Assembly: GCF_030272615.1 (NCBI RefSeq)
Contig: NC_081411.1
Span: 213,025,744-213,089,743, forward strand
DNA length: 64,000 nucleotides
Source: Cryptomeria japonica
Lineage: Eukaryota > Streptophyta > Pinopsida > Cupressales > Cupressaceae
Direction: 5' to 3'
Shown here in pieces: positions 23,925 through 35,859 of the stretch. The notes under the pieces are model-generated. The model was not told the origin of the DNA and searched no databases. It worked only from the letters and a program-made list of their open reading frames with translations. Made by a program: the position numbers and the translations under genes. The first letter of the stretch is position 1. Each line of letters begins with the position of its first letter.

Positions 23925-24720
23925 TTACCTGTTGCTCCATATCACGAACCATCTCAGGACCTATGGCCACTCTATCCTCAATACGGTCCTAACTCAAAGG
24001 TGTCCTGCAAGGTCTTCCATACAAAGTCTGATATGGTGGCATCCCCAAAGAAGTGTGAGGTCCATTATTATAGGCAAACTCTACTAAATGAAGGTACTCC
24101 TCCCATCTGGTCTGATGATCCAGGACGTACATGCGGAGCATATCCTCTAACACCTGGTTAACCCGCTCTATTTGTCCATCCATTTCTGGATGATAGGTTG
24201 TACTGAAGTTGAGCTTGGTGCCCATTGCTGCCTGTAATGCCTTCCAAAATGAAGAAGTGAAGAGGGAATCCCTGTTAGAAATAATCTTGCATGGAATGCC
24301 ATGAAGCCTAACAATGTCTTGCAAGAACACCTATGCCACTGCTGGTGCTGTGAAGGTAGTCTGGACTGGTGAGAAGTGGACCACTTTGTTCAACTTGTCA
24401 ACTGTCTCCAAGATAACATCATGGCGACAGGATGACATTGGAAGACCAATGATGAAATCCATGGATATATTATCCCACTTCCACTCTGGTATAGCATGAG
24501 ACTGGAGCAACCCACCTGGATGGCGGTGCTCTGCCTTGACTCTCTGACACTCAAGGCATCGAGCTACTAACTCAACAATAAGTTGCCGCATACCTGGCCA
24601 ATGATATAACTACCTCAAGTCTGCATGCATCTTCTTAACCCCAGGATGCACTGCATAATGAGCTCTGTGAGCCTCCATGACAATGAACTCTCACAATCCC
24701 TTGGAAGAAGGTACATAGAT
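23925..24720 (-). pseudogene. Gypsy integrase (C-terminally truncated)
   Basis: Reading minus from about 24,720: an HHCC zinc-binding region ('EAHRAHYAVHPGVKKMHADL' then 'CLECQRVKAEH'), the catalytic core with 'SMDFIIGLP' (first Asp), 'IISNRDSLFTSSFWKAL' (second Asp) and 'HPEMDGQIERVNQVLEDML' (Glu), and the conserved 'EFAYNNGPHTSLGMPPYQ' with 'LYGRPCRTPL'. All three catalytic acids are present. Stops interrupt the frame in the zinc region, at 24,331 and at 23,989. The sequence ends at 23,921 against the pol-less element, so the chromodomain/GPY end is missing. It would insert the cDNA of the element into the genome. Confidence 0.8.
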
Positions 24721-24894
24721 GCGCCCTCTATGGCATAATAGTCCATTAGACTCTAAAGAATACTCTACATACTTCCCCTCCAAGGTCTCTTGAGATCGAA
24801 TCATCTGTCAAACCTCTAGATACCATCCATCCTCTAGCAACTGCTGCAATATACGGTCTCTCAAATCTGTGCTCATAGATATGGAGTATACCTC

Positions 24895-26340
24895 ATGTCA
24901 TCTCCTACTCAAGACATCTACCACTATGTTCTCTTTCCCCTTGATGTAGTGGATATCAAAATCATACTCGCATAGAAACTCCATCCATCTCCTCTGATGG
25001 GCATTAAGATTAGGCTGGGTGAAGATGTACTGCAAACTCTGAAGGTTTGAATGAAGCTCGAAATGATGACCCAAAAGGAAGTGTCTCCACCTCACAAGTG
25101 CATGTACTACTGCTGCAAGCTCAAGGTCATACATAGGGTATTTAAGCTCGTGAGTCTGAATCTTCCAAGACTCGTAAGCTATAACTCGACCCTCCTGCAT
25201 AAGGATTGCTCCTAATCCATCCAAGGAAACATCTGTGCATACCATGAAATCAACCATGGGGTCTGGCACAATAAGGATAGGTGCACTAGTGAGTGCCCTT
25301 TTCAGATCCTGAAAATCCCTCTCACACCTCTTTGTCCACTCGAATTTCTTTCCCTTTCGCTGGAGGGATGTAATGGGATGTGCAACTCTGGAAAATCCCT
25401 CAATGAAGCGTCCGTAGTACCCTGCTAATCCCATGAAGCTCCTGACCTCTGTCACACTGGTTGGCACTGGCCAATCCATAATAGCTCTGATCTTTGATGG
25501 GTCAATTGAGATCCCATCACCGGATATAACATGCCTAAGGTACTTGACCTCTGATCTAAAGAAAGCACACTTCGACAAACTGTCGAACAACTGGTTGTCC
25601 CTCAAACACTACAAAAACTGCCTCAAATGCTCCTCATGCTCCTCCTCATTCTGAGAATATATAAATATGTCATCAAGGAACACAATCACAAATCGGTCGA
25701 GGAAAGTGTGGAATACCCCATTCATGAGACTCATGAATACAATTGGAGCATTCGTAAGACCGAATGGGACCACGGTGAACTCATAGTGGCCATATCTGGT
25801 ACGAAACGTGGTCTTGTGGATATCACTCTCCACAATCATCAACTGATGATACCCTGACTTCAGATCTATTTTGGAAAACACTTTAGCACCCTGAAGTTGA
25901 TCAAACAAATCATCGATCCTGGACAAGGGATAATGGTTCTTGATGGTTACTTTGTTCAATTGCTTGTAATCCATGCATAACCGAAGGGACCCATCCTTCT
26001 TCTTCATGAATATGACTGGTGTGCCCCAAGGGGAGATGCTAGGATGAATGTGACCCTTCTCTAAGAGTTCCTCTAGCTGCATCTTGAGCTCATTAAGCTC
26101 ATGTGTGGTCATCCTATAAGGTGCTCTCGAAACTGGCTCGGCTCTTGGTACCAGATCTATGTGGAAGTCAATCTCTCTGTTAGGTGGCATACTAGGTAGC
26201 TCGACTGGAAACACATCTGCAAACACCTCAAGGATGGGATGATCATATAGGGAAGGCTCCTTCTCATTTTCTTCCTCTCTATCACTGATGGTGATAGCAA
26301 ACAACTGGCATCCCTTTCGCATGCTCCGCTTAAGATGCAT
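24895..26340 (-). pseudogene. Gypsy reverse transcriptase and RNase H
   Basis: The minus-strand frame carries all reverse transcriptase blocks: '[17 protein letters not shown]', '[19 protein letters not shown]', '[19 protein letters not shown]', '[13 protein letters not shown]' (first catalytic Asp), '[13 protein letters not shown]' and the catalytic box '[11 protein letters not shown]' (25,660-25,700). The connection and RNase H follow, with 'FMGLAGYYGRFIEGF', 'VCTDVSLDGLGAIL' (the common Ala after TD is Val), 'YPMYDLELAAVVHALVRW' and 'IKGKENIVVDVLSR'. One in-frame TAG at 25,606 separates reverse transcriptase from the rest. Conserved acidic residues are in place, so this part decayed mainly by stop mutations. 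Confidence 0.85.
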
Positions 26341-26399
26341 AGCAGAAATCATACGAAGAGACACTGGCCTCTGAATCCCAGTGATTTCTATGGGAGCAC

Positions 26400-26724
26400 C
26401 ATGATCATCCTCACACTCGATCTTTTTCAAGCGACAATCCATCTTGGCTCTATGGGAGTAAAGCCAATCCATGCCAAGTACGATGCCGTGAGATCTGAGT
26501 GGTGTAACTCTAAGGTCTACTAAGGTGGTGGTATTACCAATCTGGAGCGGACATCCCCTAACCTCTGAATCCATTGACAATCTAGCCCCTGATGCTAACT
26601 CCACTTCCCAACTGACACCTTGCCTAACTGCCACTAGCCAACAATGCTCCACAACCAATGGAGATATAAAGGAGTCAGTAGCTCCTGATTCAAACAATAT
26701 AGAAATACTGATACCTCTGATCAT
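26400..26724 (-). pseudogene. Gypsy aspartic protease with altered active site
   Basis: On minus, '[19 protein letters not shown]' corresponds to the retroviral-type protease active site (normally DSGAT.SFIS), and '[19 protein letters not shown]' is the conserved C-terminal part. The catalytic Asp is replaced by Glu (FESGAT), which by family knowledge should abolish proteolysis. The frame is continuous with reverse transcriptase. Confidence 0.8.
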
Positions 26725-26764
26725 ACCTGCAGCCTCAATAACTATGGCCTGGTGCTCTACCTAG

Positions 26765-28164
26765 CGGTTGTCAACCGCTGCGAAGACCCTATGGGACTTT
26801 CCCATATCTCCAACTGTAGGCTCTAATGATGCCATCCTCTGACTACTTGCCATTTGAACCTGTGGACACTCTCTCACCATGTGCCCCATGGCTCCACATG
26901 TGAAACAAGCACCACATGCCTGAAACTATGCACCCTGAGGCCTAGAGAAAGGCTGCCCACCTGTCCCGCTCGAACCACTGTAACCACCCTTGGAGGACTT
27001 TTGAGTCTGTGCCAGAGGTCTATATGTACCCTATGCTCTCTGGTCGTGCCTAGGACCCTATGAATGCCACTGCTTGGGCTTGGAGCCCTGTTGTCCCTGA
27101 GGGGGCCTCTGCCTCTGACTCTGCCGTGACTGTTGTGGAGGAGGGGGTTTATAGGACCCCGATGCATTTCTGTGGTTGCCTTTCCAGTGGGGTTTCTGAA
27201 ACCCAAAAGACTGGGGTGTTAGGTTTTGGTTCTGAAACTGATCCCTCGTGTCTTGTGGCCTGACCTGAATCTCCTCGTCTATCAAGGCCTTCTCCATGAC
27301 AACCTGAAGGCTCCCTGGAGTGGCCATCCTCACCGGTCCTGCTATCTCAACATTTAGTCCCCTGATAAAATGGTTGACAAGAAGCTTCTCGTCCTTCAAG
27401 TAATCCACATAAGGTAGGAGCTCAATGAACTTGCTCTTGTACTGGGTCACTGAGAGACCCTTCTGCTGGAGGTCATGGAACTCATCTATCCTACGTTACC
27501 TGAAGTGCTCTGAGAGGTATCTCTCCCTGAACCTCTTTGTGAAGATCTCCCATGTGAGGGTGTCTGCAACTAGGCCACACTTGTATTCCTCCTGTCTCCA
27601 CCATGTGGAGCCCGTCCCTCTCAAAAGGTGGAGTGCAACTCGTGCCTTCAGATTGCTTTCATAAGAACGCAATGTGAAGCATCGATCTAGGCTCAAAAGC
27701 CAAGCCTCAGCTTCTACCCCGTCGGTAGATCCCCCAATAGATGGTGGTTGGAGGCGCAAAACCTCTCTGATCAGATCCCCTGGATCTCGACGTGTCCTCT
27801 CAATATAAACAGGTGCGGCTACTAGAGGCAGTCCGGGTAGGTGAATGGACTCAGGCTCGTGCTCAGCCTGGCCCTCTAAGGAATTAGGAGGTGGAATCCT
27901 ACTCCGTTCCCTAAATGCTAATCTATGGCTCCCTGAGTTCTAGTTCTCTGCATGATGGTCGACTGTTGGAAGCCTATCCTGAACTATCCCAATCAGGTTC
28001 TGAAGTGCTAATAAGATGTCTCGGTTTGGGTCAATCGACGGTTCGAGAGGGGCCTCCAGGTTCCCTTCCGGAACTGGTTCCTCCCTATCAACATCTTCAC
28101 ATGCAATACGTGTATGCCTAAGACCCCTTCCGCGCTTGCGAGCTTGTCGTGTAGTTGGAGGCAT
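26765..28164 (-). pseudogene. Gypsy Gag
   Basis: The ATG at 28,164 starts 'MPPTTRQARKRGRGLR'. Then come the capsid-like region ('AEAWLLSLDRCF', 'RGTGSTWWRQEEY', 'FTKRFRERYLSEHFR', 'FHDLQQKGLSVTQYKSKF', 'FIRGLNVEIAGPVRM'), a Gln/Pro/Arg-rich linker, and one zinc knuckle 'CFTCGAMGHMVRECP' (about 26,868-26,912). The blocks are those of gypsy Gag. In-frame stops occur at about 27,940, 27,496, 27,058 and elsewhere. Gag forms the virus-like particle and binds element RNA. Confidence 0.8.
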
Positions 28165-28280
28165 CCTTATGAGAAAATAAAATAAATAAAAATAAATTAA
28201 TAATTTTTGGGGAAAAATTTAATTAACTAAATAATGAAAGCGAAATGTAATGGAGAAAGATTCCTAGTGTTGGAAACCTT

Positions 28281-28293
28281 GCTCTGATACCAA
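28281..28293 (-). promoter_or_regulatory. Primer-binding site (initiator tRNA-Met)
   Basis: The minus strand reads GGTATCAGAGCAAGG two to three bases inside the LTR end, complementary to the 3' end of plant initiator tRNA-Met, the primer for minus-strand cDNA synthesis. It fixes the 5' LTR boundary and the orientation. Confidence 0.85.
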
Positions 28294-29284
28294 AATGTCG
28301 TGCCCAAACTTTTGGGCAAAAACGGAACAACAATTTTTTTTTTGAACAACAAATCTCATAGAATAATCTACATTTATAACGAAGTTAATTATGTTTTGTC
28401 TTAACTAAGATGTAGATAGTATTGTTTACTAGGATTGGAATAATTAAATCAATCAATAGGGCGACAATAGTTAGTGAAGACTAATTTATTTCCTAAGAGG
28501 ATCATCGCAATTTAATTAATTAAATCAACCTAATTAATTCGCCGCTAATTAAAGTCAAGGGATATTTAAATATCTCAATTTCATTCAAAACATTCTAGAC
28601 CAAAAATAATGATAATGCTATCTTAAATTTAAAATTAATTAATTGGGCACATGCAAATTCATTATTTAAATTTAACCAATAAGGTTACAAATTCAATAAT
28701 GTCATTTGCCCAATAAATGTACTTTATACTATAGTCAAAATTAATCTCCCCTAAACCTTCAAATTTCAACTATTAAATAATTTGGCCAAAGATTGGCCTC
28801 ATAGGCTAAAATTCGTATAAAATAATTAATAATTATCATTTACAAATTTCCCCCAAATTAAATTTAACTTGATGTCCGCATTTAATTAAATACAAAAATT
28901 ATCTATGAAATATCCTTATTAATAATCCTTGATAAAATTACGTCAATAATTGCGACTATATAAAATTTATCCCCCAATTTAAAATTCAGCTAAAAGTGAA
29001 AGGGGGTCAAATTATTAATTAAGCGTTCATTAATATTTATTAATAAAATAAAATAAAATAGGTTTTCAACTTAACCTCATATATATATATATTTATATAC
29101 ACCTATATGTATAAACAATTGGATAAACAAGTCTAAATTTATACCTATTTATACATATAGATTTTTTTTAATAAAATGAACCAACTATACCCACTAAATA
29201 ATATATTGCAACTTACAAATAAACCCTAATATTTTAATAATTAATTAAAACTATAATTCAAATCCCTCGCTTATTTTTATTTGC

Positions 29285-29447
29285 TAACCCTAACCCGAAT
29301 ATGGGCTAGGGTTGCATTACTAATATGCTTTTATTATTTAAATGCTAACCCTAACCCAAAATTGGGTTAGGGTTGCATTTTTATCAATCAAAATTCTTTT
29401 ATTTTCCTCTTTGCTTTTACCCTAACCCGAATTTGGGTTAGGGTTTA
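29285..29447. repeat. Three telomere-like hairpins, copy B
   Basis: Stems at about 29,285-29,313, 29,347-29,375 and 29,417-29,447 are built of CCCTAACCC paired with GGGTTAGGG (one arm GGGCTAGGG), in the same spacing as in LTR copy A. The third pair here is better matched (ACCCGAA instead of ACCTGAA). Confidence 0.8.
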
Positions 29448-29594
29448 ATATTTTCTTTTTTTTTTGTGAGTGTGTGTGTTTTGTGTGCATTGTAGGGTAC
29501 AACGATCATGATGCGGTGGCCATGGAGGCAACGATGAGTTTGAGAGAGAGAGCTACAGAGGGGGGGTTTCGAAGGGGGGCAGAGGCATCCACGG

Positions 29595-29860
29595 GGAAAC
29601 CACTGTGGATGCCCATAGTGGCAGCCCCGTACCGTTCACTGTGGTTACCCATAGTGGTGGTGCTGACGCCGCCCACTGTGGTCATCCACAGTGGTGGCGC
29701 CGACGCCGCCCACTGTGGTCACCCACAGTGGTGGTGCCGACGCCGCCCACTGTGCTTGCCCATAGTGGCAGACGCGGCTCCACCCATTGGGGGTACCCAC
29801 AGTGGTGGCGCCAACGTCGCCCACTGCGGATGCCCATAGTGGTGGGCATGACCTGCGGCG
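29595..29860. repeat. GC-rich 37-bp minisatellite, copy B
   Basis: Six to seven units of a 37-bp word ('cccactgtggtcacccac' followed by 'agtggtggtgccgacgccg') with self-complementary cores. Copy B has about one to two more clean units than copy A, so the array changes length between LTRs. Confidence 0.8.
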
Positions 29861-32800
29861 CCTTCCGGGGAGGGGTAAGGGTTTTGACGCTCCCAACATG
29901 TCCTCTTTTTAATTTTTTTTTTTAAATGGGGTTTTAATGCGTGTAAAATATAATATATGTATATAAATATAATATGATTTTAATAGGTTGCAGGGATATA
30001 AGACTGTAAGATAAATTATACATTCGGCCAACATACTAACCAGATTACTTCACTTTCTTTGTTATGTATATATTCTTTTTTTTGAATAAATCTTTTTCTT
30101 CTCCTTCTTTTTTTTAATTTTTAAATTTTTTTTTATGCAGTGATAAATTCCTAATATAATGACTATCATGGGGATAACACAAAATCTGAAATTGGTAAAT
30201 ATTTCCTTCTTAGGCATAAGGCATATTAGGTCTAACTCTATTCTTTTTAAAACAACTTAGTCATTTGAATAATAAATATTGCCTATTGTTTAACTTGTAG
30301 GATTGAATAAAATATAGACAACAAAGTAAATAGATAAGCATTTCTTTCTCCCTTTTGTTTTTATACATCAATTAAATAATCAATGGCTGACAGAAAGCAG
30401 TAGGACATAAACTCAATAGCTATATTTTTTTAACCACATACAAACAATCCTTTTAAAACTAACATATTTATCTACTACATTTCTTTTCATTCTAACTTCT
30501 AATAGTTAACTGTAGGAAGAGATATATTTAGATTTGCCTATTTTAACTTTCTATTTTTTTTTAAAAATAAAAGAAAATGACAGTAATAAATACAACTACG
30601 GCAACATTTAAATATTCCAGAAAAAATACTTAAAACATTTTCATTTCTCTTTCTGCATCTCTTTTTTTTTACATAAATTACAGAGATAATAGGTGATTGA
30701 TTTTAGTTAAATGACAGATTTAAATAAAATACAATTTTCTTATAATGGATATATTTCAGATAAAAGACCACAGCATTAACATTACAACCTTTCATTCAAA
30801 AACACTTTTCTCATAGAATATTTTGAATACAATAGTCAACTTTTACAATGGGTGAAATACCTCAACTGGTCTCTCATTCCTAATAATGATGACTTAAATA
30901 AAATAATACATTTCTTTATACAAAAATAAATACAACATAAGCTCCTTATTTACATTTCTGCAACTAAAATATAATATATTCATTTCCTATTCTTTTTTTG
31001 CAACTAAATTGAAATCAGCAACTCCTAGCTTTTTTCTTTTTTCTTTTCCAAGCAACCTGCATACAAATCTTAAGGCTGTGACCATGGGGTGCTCACCTCC
31101 CAGCCTAGGCTTACTAGAAGCCACCCTCGAGCTTGGAGAACCAAGTCCTAGATGGGTTACACTCAAGCAAACACAACAAGCAAGGGATAAACTCAAGCAA
31201 ACACATTCCCCTCCCAAGGCTGAAACTTCATCACATAATGTGATGTTTACAAGGGTGGAAGTGGACCAAATACCTTTGAGGAGAACTGCAAGATAGTAGA
31301 TCACAACCAACTCATGGCAACCAAGAACACAAAAAAAATCATCTTAACCCCACATCCTTATGACCCCCAAGGCATACATGCCATATTTTCTCCCCTTATG
31401 ACCCCCGAATGCATAAACAAAACTATGCAGCAAGGGTCACATAAACAAACCCTTGAGATCACTCTCATAATGAGAGCCTCTCACTCTAAGGCTGTCAAAC
31501 TCCTTCCACCCCCAAGACCATCCTACCCTCCCAAGGGTAAGAAGACCTTGCATACTCCCAAAACATAAGAAATGCATAAACAGAAATAAGAGGAAGATCA
31601 CATAATATTTTCACAAAGGAAAGACAAGGAAAAACAACATTTACATTCAAGCATTCCTACAAACAGATTTCAAACATACAAGTAACACCAACTTTGAATC
31701 TGCCAAGGGTATTCTAGGGATAGCTTGGAGAAGAGCAACCCAATTCCACAAATCTTTTCTGCAACACTTAGCCAAAATTCCTATTCCAAAACTAGTTTTT
31801 TTTTTTTTTTGGCAAAATTCCAACATCTTCAAAGATGGAGAGTGGGTGATTAACTCACTAAGTCTCAATCTCTAGCCTAAGAAGGCTTCTCTCACTCTTT
31901 TCAACCTCTTGGATAGAGTGAGAGGCTCCCATTGGTTGGTCTTCCCTAGGTCTTACACACTCCCTAACCAAGGCACCTCAAGAAGAGGAATGTAATGGGG
32001 AAGAGGAATGACACATATCAAGAAGGTTATCTAACCAAGGATGACACTCCTAAAGATGAAATTCGACCATCTAGGAAAACCCACCTTTTTGGGTGGTTAA
32101 ACAAGCCCTAGGGGAAAGACACATGGCCAAATTTGGCCTTCACCCATAGGTACCCCATGAGGCCCGATAAAAATGCTCCAAAACTGACTCTAGGAGTTGA
32201 TTTAACCCTTTGAAAGTCCACCTAAAGTTAACCTACGGGTCATCTCCGAGTTGACCCTCCTTATGGCTCACTATCCTAGATTTCTTGGAACCTTCAAGGA
32301 TAATTTGGAAAAATATCAATTAAACAAAAAGTAAATCTCTCAAAAAGGTGACATGACAATTGCCAACACAACATACAACATATGTGTCAAGTGACACTAC
32401 AAAATAATTCCACATCACAAATACACACATGGCAATTGTCCCTTGAATGATTTAAACAATTTAATAAATACAATTTACACACATGCAAACATTTACGTTT
32501 ACGAATAAAATACAATACATACAGGGTGTTGTCTCTCCAAATAGACAACCCCTGGTTTTATGAACGTACATAGGCCTAGGCTTGATTCTCCATAATGTTT
32601 CCATGGTCACATGGATAATTTTCCTGCGCATCTCAATTATACATTAGTACTTTCCAATAGTCTCATATAATATTAAACACATAATAAGAATACAAATCAA
32701 TCACTCTGCATACAATTGACATCATACAAATCAATTTACCATATATCAAAGCAAATCCACATAAGCAATTATCATAGTCCTCATAAACTTAATCCATTCA

Positions 32801-33099
32801 TAAGGTATGCATCATATTTCTAGCATCATAATAAAGTCCTCCAAATCAAATAATAACCTACACCATCTCAATGTTATCCTATTCTAGAATCATATAAAAT
32901 TCTATATCCACAATGCATAGAAATGAAGCATCAATATATCAATGTTATCCATTTCCTGGGATCATATAAAGTTCTATATCCATAATGCATAAAAATAAAG
33001 CATCCATAATAGTTCCAACATGAAAATCACTGAAATGCTAGGATGGGTCGAGGTAGGGCCTCACACCTTACCTAGCTAATCCTCCTATTCTAATGCTAG

Positions 33100-35300
33100 C
33101 TATGTCTGATAGACATTTATTCTTGTATGTTTTTTCCTCATCTCATGCTTTAGTAGCATTGTTAGCCCAACGCGATGATGAAGGTCGGGAAAGAGTAGTT
33201 CATTACATCAATTGTAGTTTGATAGAGTATGAAACCTGATATTCTGCTATGGAAAAACAATGCTTAGCCCTTGTCTTTGTGACTCAAAAGCTAAGGCATT
33301 ACATCCTCCATGCAGAAACATGGGTCATTGCTAAAAATGATGTCCTCAAACACCTCTTTACAAAGTTTGATATCTTAGGAAGGGTGGCCAAGTGGGTAAT
33401 GCTTCTCTTTGAGTTTGACCTGCATTTCATAACTTAGAAGTCAATCAAAGGATAGGTCATCGCCAATCAATTGGTTGACACTCCCTCGAACAAATATTTT
33501 CCCACCTTAGATCTCTTCCTTGACGAGGATGTTCTAATCATTGACTAGGATTCTATGTGGGACATGTATTTTGATGGCTCGAGGTGCCAAATTGGCTCAG
33601 ACACAGGTGTGGTTTTTATCTCATCGAAAGGAAAGCCATTTCATCTCTCTTTCCATTTGGAATTTCACTGTACCAACAACATCACCGAGTACAAAGCCCC
33701 CAATTGTAGGATTTTGTGCTGTGATTGCCATGGGTGTGAAGAACATCCATATCCATGGAGATTCTGAGCTTATTGTAAACCAAGTGATCGGTGCCCACCA
33801 TGTTAAGCATTTGAATTTATCTCAGTGTAAGGATTTGGTATTGACCATACTGAAGCAATTCACTACTTACACAATTGATAGCATCTCATGGAGGGAAAAT
33901 CGTCATGCAGATGCAATGGCAAGTGTTGCTTCCCTTGTAGGCCCAAACTTTGGTCAGGATGAATATCAATTTGTGGTACACGTCCTCTGCTCTCTAACCA
34001 TATCTGATCAAACTCAATTTGATAGCCTTATGTGTGCCCATGTCAATTTGGGAGAATGGTTCGCACACGTCTTCAATTATCTAAAGACTAAAAGTTTTTC
34101 CAATGACGCTAGCAAAAGTTTGCAAGTACAGATTCAGAAGTTGGTCACTCGATATATTCTCTTATCTAACGTACTTTATAAGAGATCATAGAATTGTCTT
34201 CTTTTGTGTTGTCTAACAAAATCCGAGATCCCCCTTTCCCTTCATGAAGCCCATTCAGGCTCAGGAGGTGGACATTTTAGAGGGAAATCTATGATACAAA
34301 AAATTGATCCACATGGGGTACTATTAGAAAATGATGGAACAAGATTCCTTTTCCTTTGTTAAAAAGTGTCCCCAATGTCAATAGCATGGAAACTTGACTT
34401 GAGCCCCTGCACAGGAGCTCTATATTTAGGTCTCTCCATGTTGTTTTCAAACTTGGGGATTGGAAATCATTGGCAAGATATCTCCCCCTTTGTCTAAGGG
34501 TCACGTCTTCATTATCACCACTACAAATTACTTCATGAAGTGGGTTGAGGTGGCACTACTGAGATTAACTACTGCTGATATGATTTGTGGCTTCATCATG
34601 GATAATATCATTTCTTGATTTGGCTTGCCTTCTACCCTTATTTTTCATAATGGTACGCCTTTTAAGAACAAGGAGGTAAAGCAGTTTCTTGAAAAATTTC
34701 ACATTCAACACCACTTCTCTACACCTTACTATTCACAATCTAATGGTCAAGTGGAAGCATTTAACAAGAATATTGAACAGATCTTATGTAAGACTGTTAC
34801 TAAACATGGTAAATATTGGCATGTACAGTTAGTATACATGTTATGGGCCTATCACACAAGTGTTCGTACGGCTATAGGAACAACACCTTATAACCTTGTG
34901 TATGGTGTTGACGCTATTATGGGCCTATCGCATGAGTGTTCATATAGCTACAGGAATGACACCTTATAACCTTGTGTATGGTGCTGATGCTATTATGCCT
35001 CTTGAATTGGAGATCCCCTCTTTGTGGGTTTCCTTAAAAGGGGTTATTGATGATGATTCCTATCACACTCTTCATTTGAATCAACTTGAGTTGTTAGATG
35101 AGCGTCACTTAAAGGCCCTTCAACATCTTCAAGCTTATAAAAAATCTCTATATAAACAATATAACCAAAGTGTACTACTTGGAACTTTAAGATAGGTGAC
35201 TTGGTTCTTAATGAGAACCAGAGAAATATTAATGCACCACCTAACCAAAGATGAAAGTTTAGCCCAAATTGGCAAGGTACATACATTATCACCTCCATTT
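33100..35300 (+). pseudogene. Ty3/gypsy pol fragment with a second RNase H domain (Tat/Ogre-like)
   Basis: The plus strand encodes the end of RNase H ('YSAMEKQCLALVFVTQKLRHY'), a tether ('GRVAKWVMLLFEFDLHFI'), then a second RNase H-type domain ('WDMYFDGSRCQIGSDTGVV', 'NNITEYKA', 'IHIHGDSELIVNQVIGAHH', 'WRENRHADAMASVASLV'), and from 34,625 an integrase core ('IFHNGTPFKNKEV', 'HFSTPYYSQSNGQVEAFNK', 'IGTTPYNLVYG'). The dual RNase H arrangement is known for the Tat/Ogre lineage. Frameshifts occur at about 33,690 and stops in many places, and the integrase zinc region is scrambled. Bases 34,845-35,000 hold a tandem duplication of about 77 bp that repeats the 'TPYNLVYG' segment. No LTRs were identified. 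Confidence 0.75.
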
Positions 35301-35859
35301 ATGGTTCTGGAGCCTATGGTTTATCCTCCATGGATGACACCCTCAAAGAACTTATCAAATCCACACACCTATGTAGATACTATGCGTAGAAAATGCGTAG
35401 TATGTGTCTTATGCATGATACCTAGAGGTCTTTGGAGACATCATGTCCTGACACATATCCTTCATTGACATGAAATTCATCTCTATATTATGAAGTGATT
35501 ATACATTGTTACGTCCATGTGTGTGTGTGCGTGCACATGTACATGATATCTCTACATAGATCATCATAAGATTTCATGCATATGAACATATGTAAGTTAA
35601 ATCATGTTAAGCATCTAAATCTAAATCATCCATCACATGAGCATATAAAATAACAACAACATCCATTCATGAAGACACAAGATAGAATAACAATGTCGAA
35701 TCTCATATATATATATGTGTGTGTGTGTGTGTAATGCATGGTGTTAATGTACATGTATCATATCACTACAAAAACATGTGAAGCTGTCATATGTATCTCA
35801 GATATACATCAATACATCCATGTATAGATACAAAAAAAATCCTGTACATGAAGTGAATC
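35301..35859. other. Non-coding stretch with (TA)n(TG)n microsatellite
   Basis: No coding signal. A TA/TG dinucleotide tract lies at about 35,707-35,732 and a GTGTGTGTGCGTGCAC run at about 35,519-35,535. It separates the gypsy fragment from the tail of PMD copy 3. Confidence 0.5.

Larger units (their letters stand above)
23921..33065 (-). mobile_element. Ty3/gypsy LTR retrotransposon, 5' LTR to integrase (3' part lost)
   Basis: Minus-strand element with a long 5' LTR (28,296-33,065), a tRNA-Met primer site (28,281-28,293), a gag start at 28,164, and protease, reverse transcriptase, RNase H and integrase in the gypsy order, ending abruptly within the integrase C-terminus at 23,921. The probable 3' LTR is the truncated copy at 11,257-14,402. 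Conserved words ('GMDWL', 'CMDYKQLN', 'HPEMDGQIERVNQVLEDML') are typical of plant chromoviruses of the Tekay/Del type; the chromodomain that would confirm this lies in the deleted part. At least six in-frame stops make it inactive. Confidence 0.75.
28296..33065 (-). repeat. Very long 5' LTR of the gypsy element, copy B
   Basis: The lower boundary is firm: the minus strand ends GGGCACGACA directly before the primer site. The upper boundary is inferred at 33,065, where the minus strand starts TGTGAGGCCCTACC, giving TG...CA ends and a length of 4770 bp. The next recognisable sequence above is unrelated plus-strand gypsy pol. 28,463-31,714 matches LTR copy A (11,257-14,397). The LTR contains telomere-like hairpins, a GC-rich minisatellite, AT-rich blocks and, at 31,798-31,816, a homopolymer T run. 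No coding sequence is recognised. If 33,065 is wrong, the minimum LTR is the part duplicated in copy A. Confidence 0.55.
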
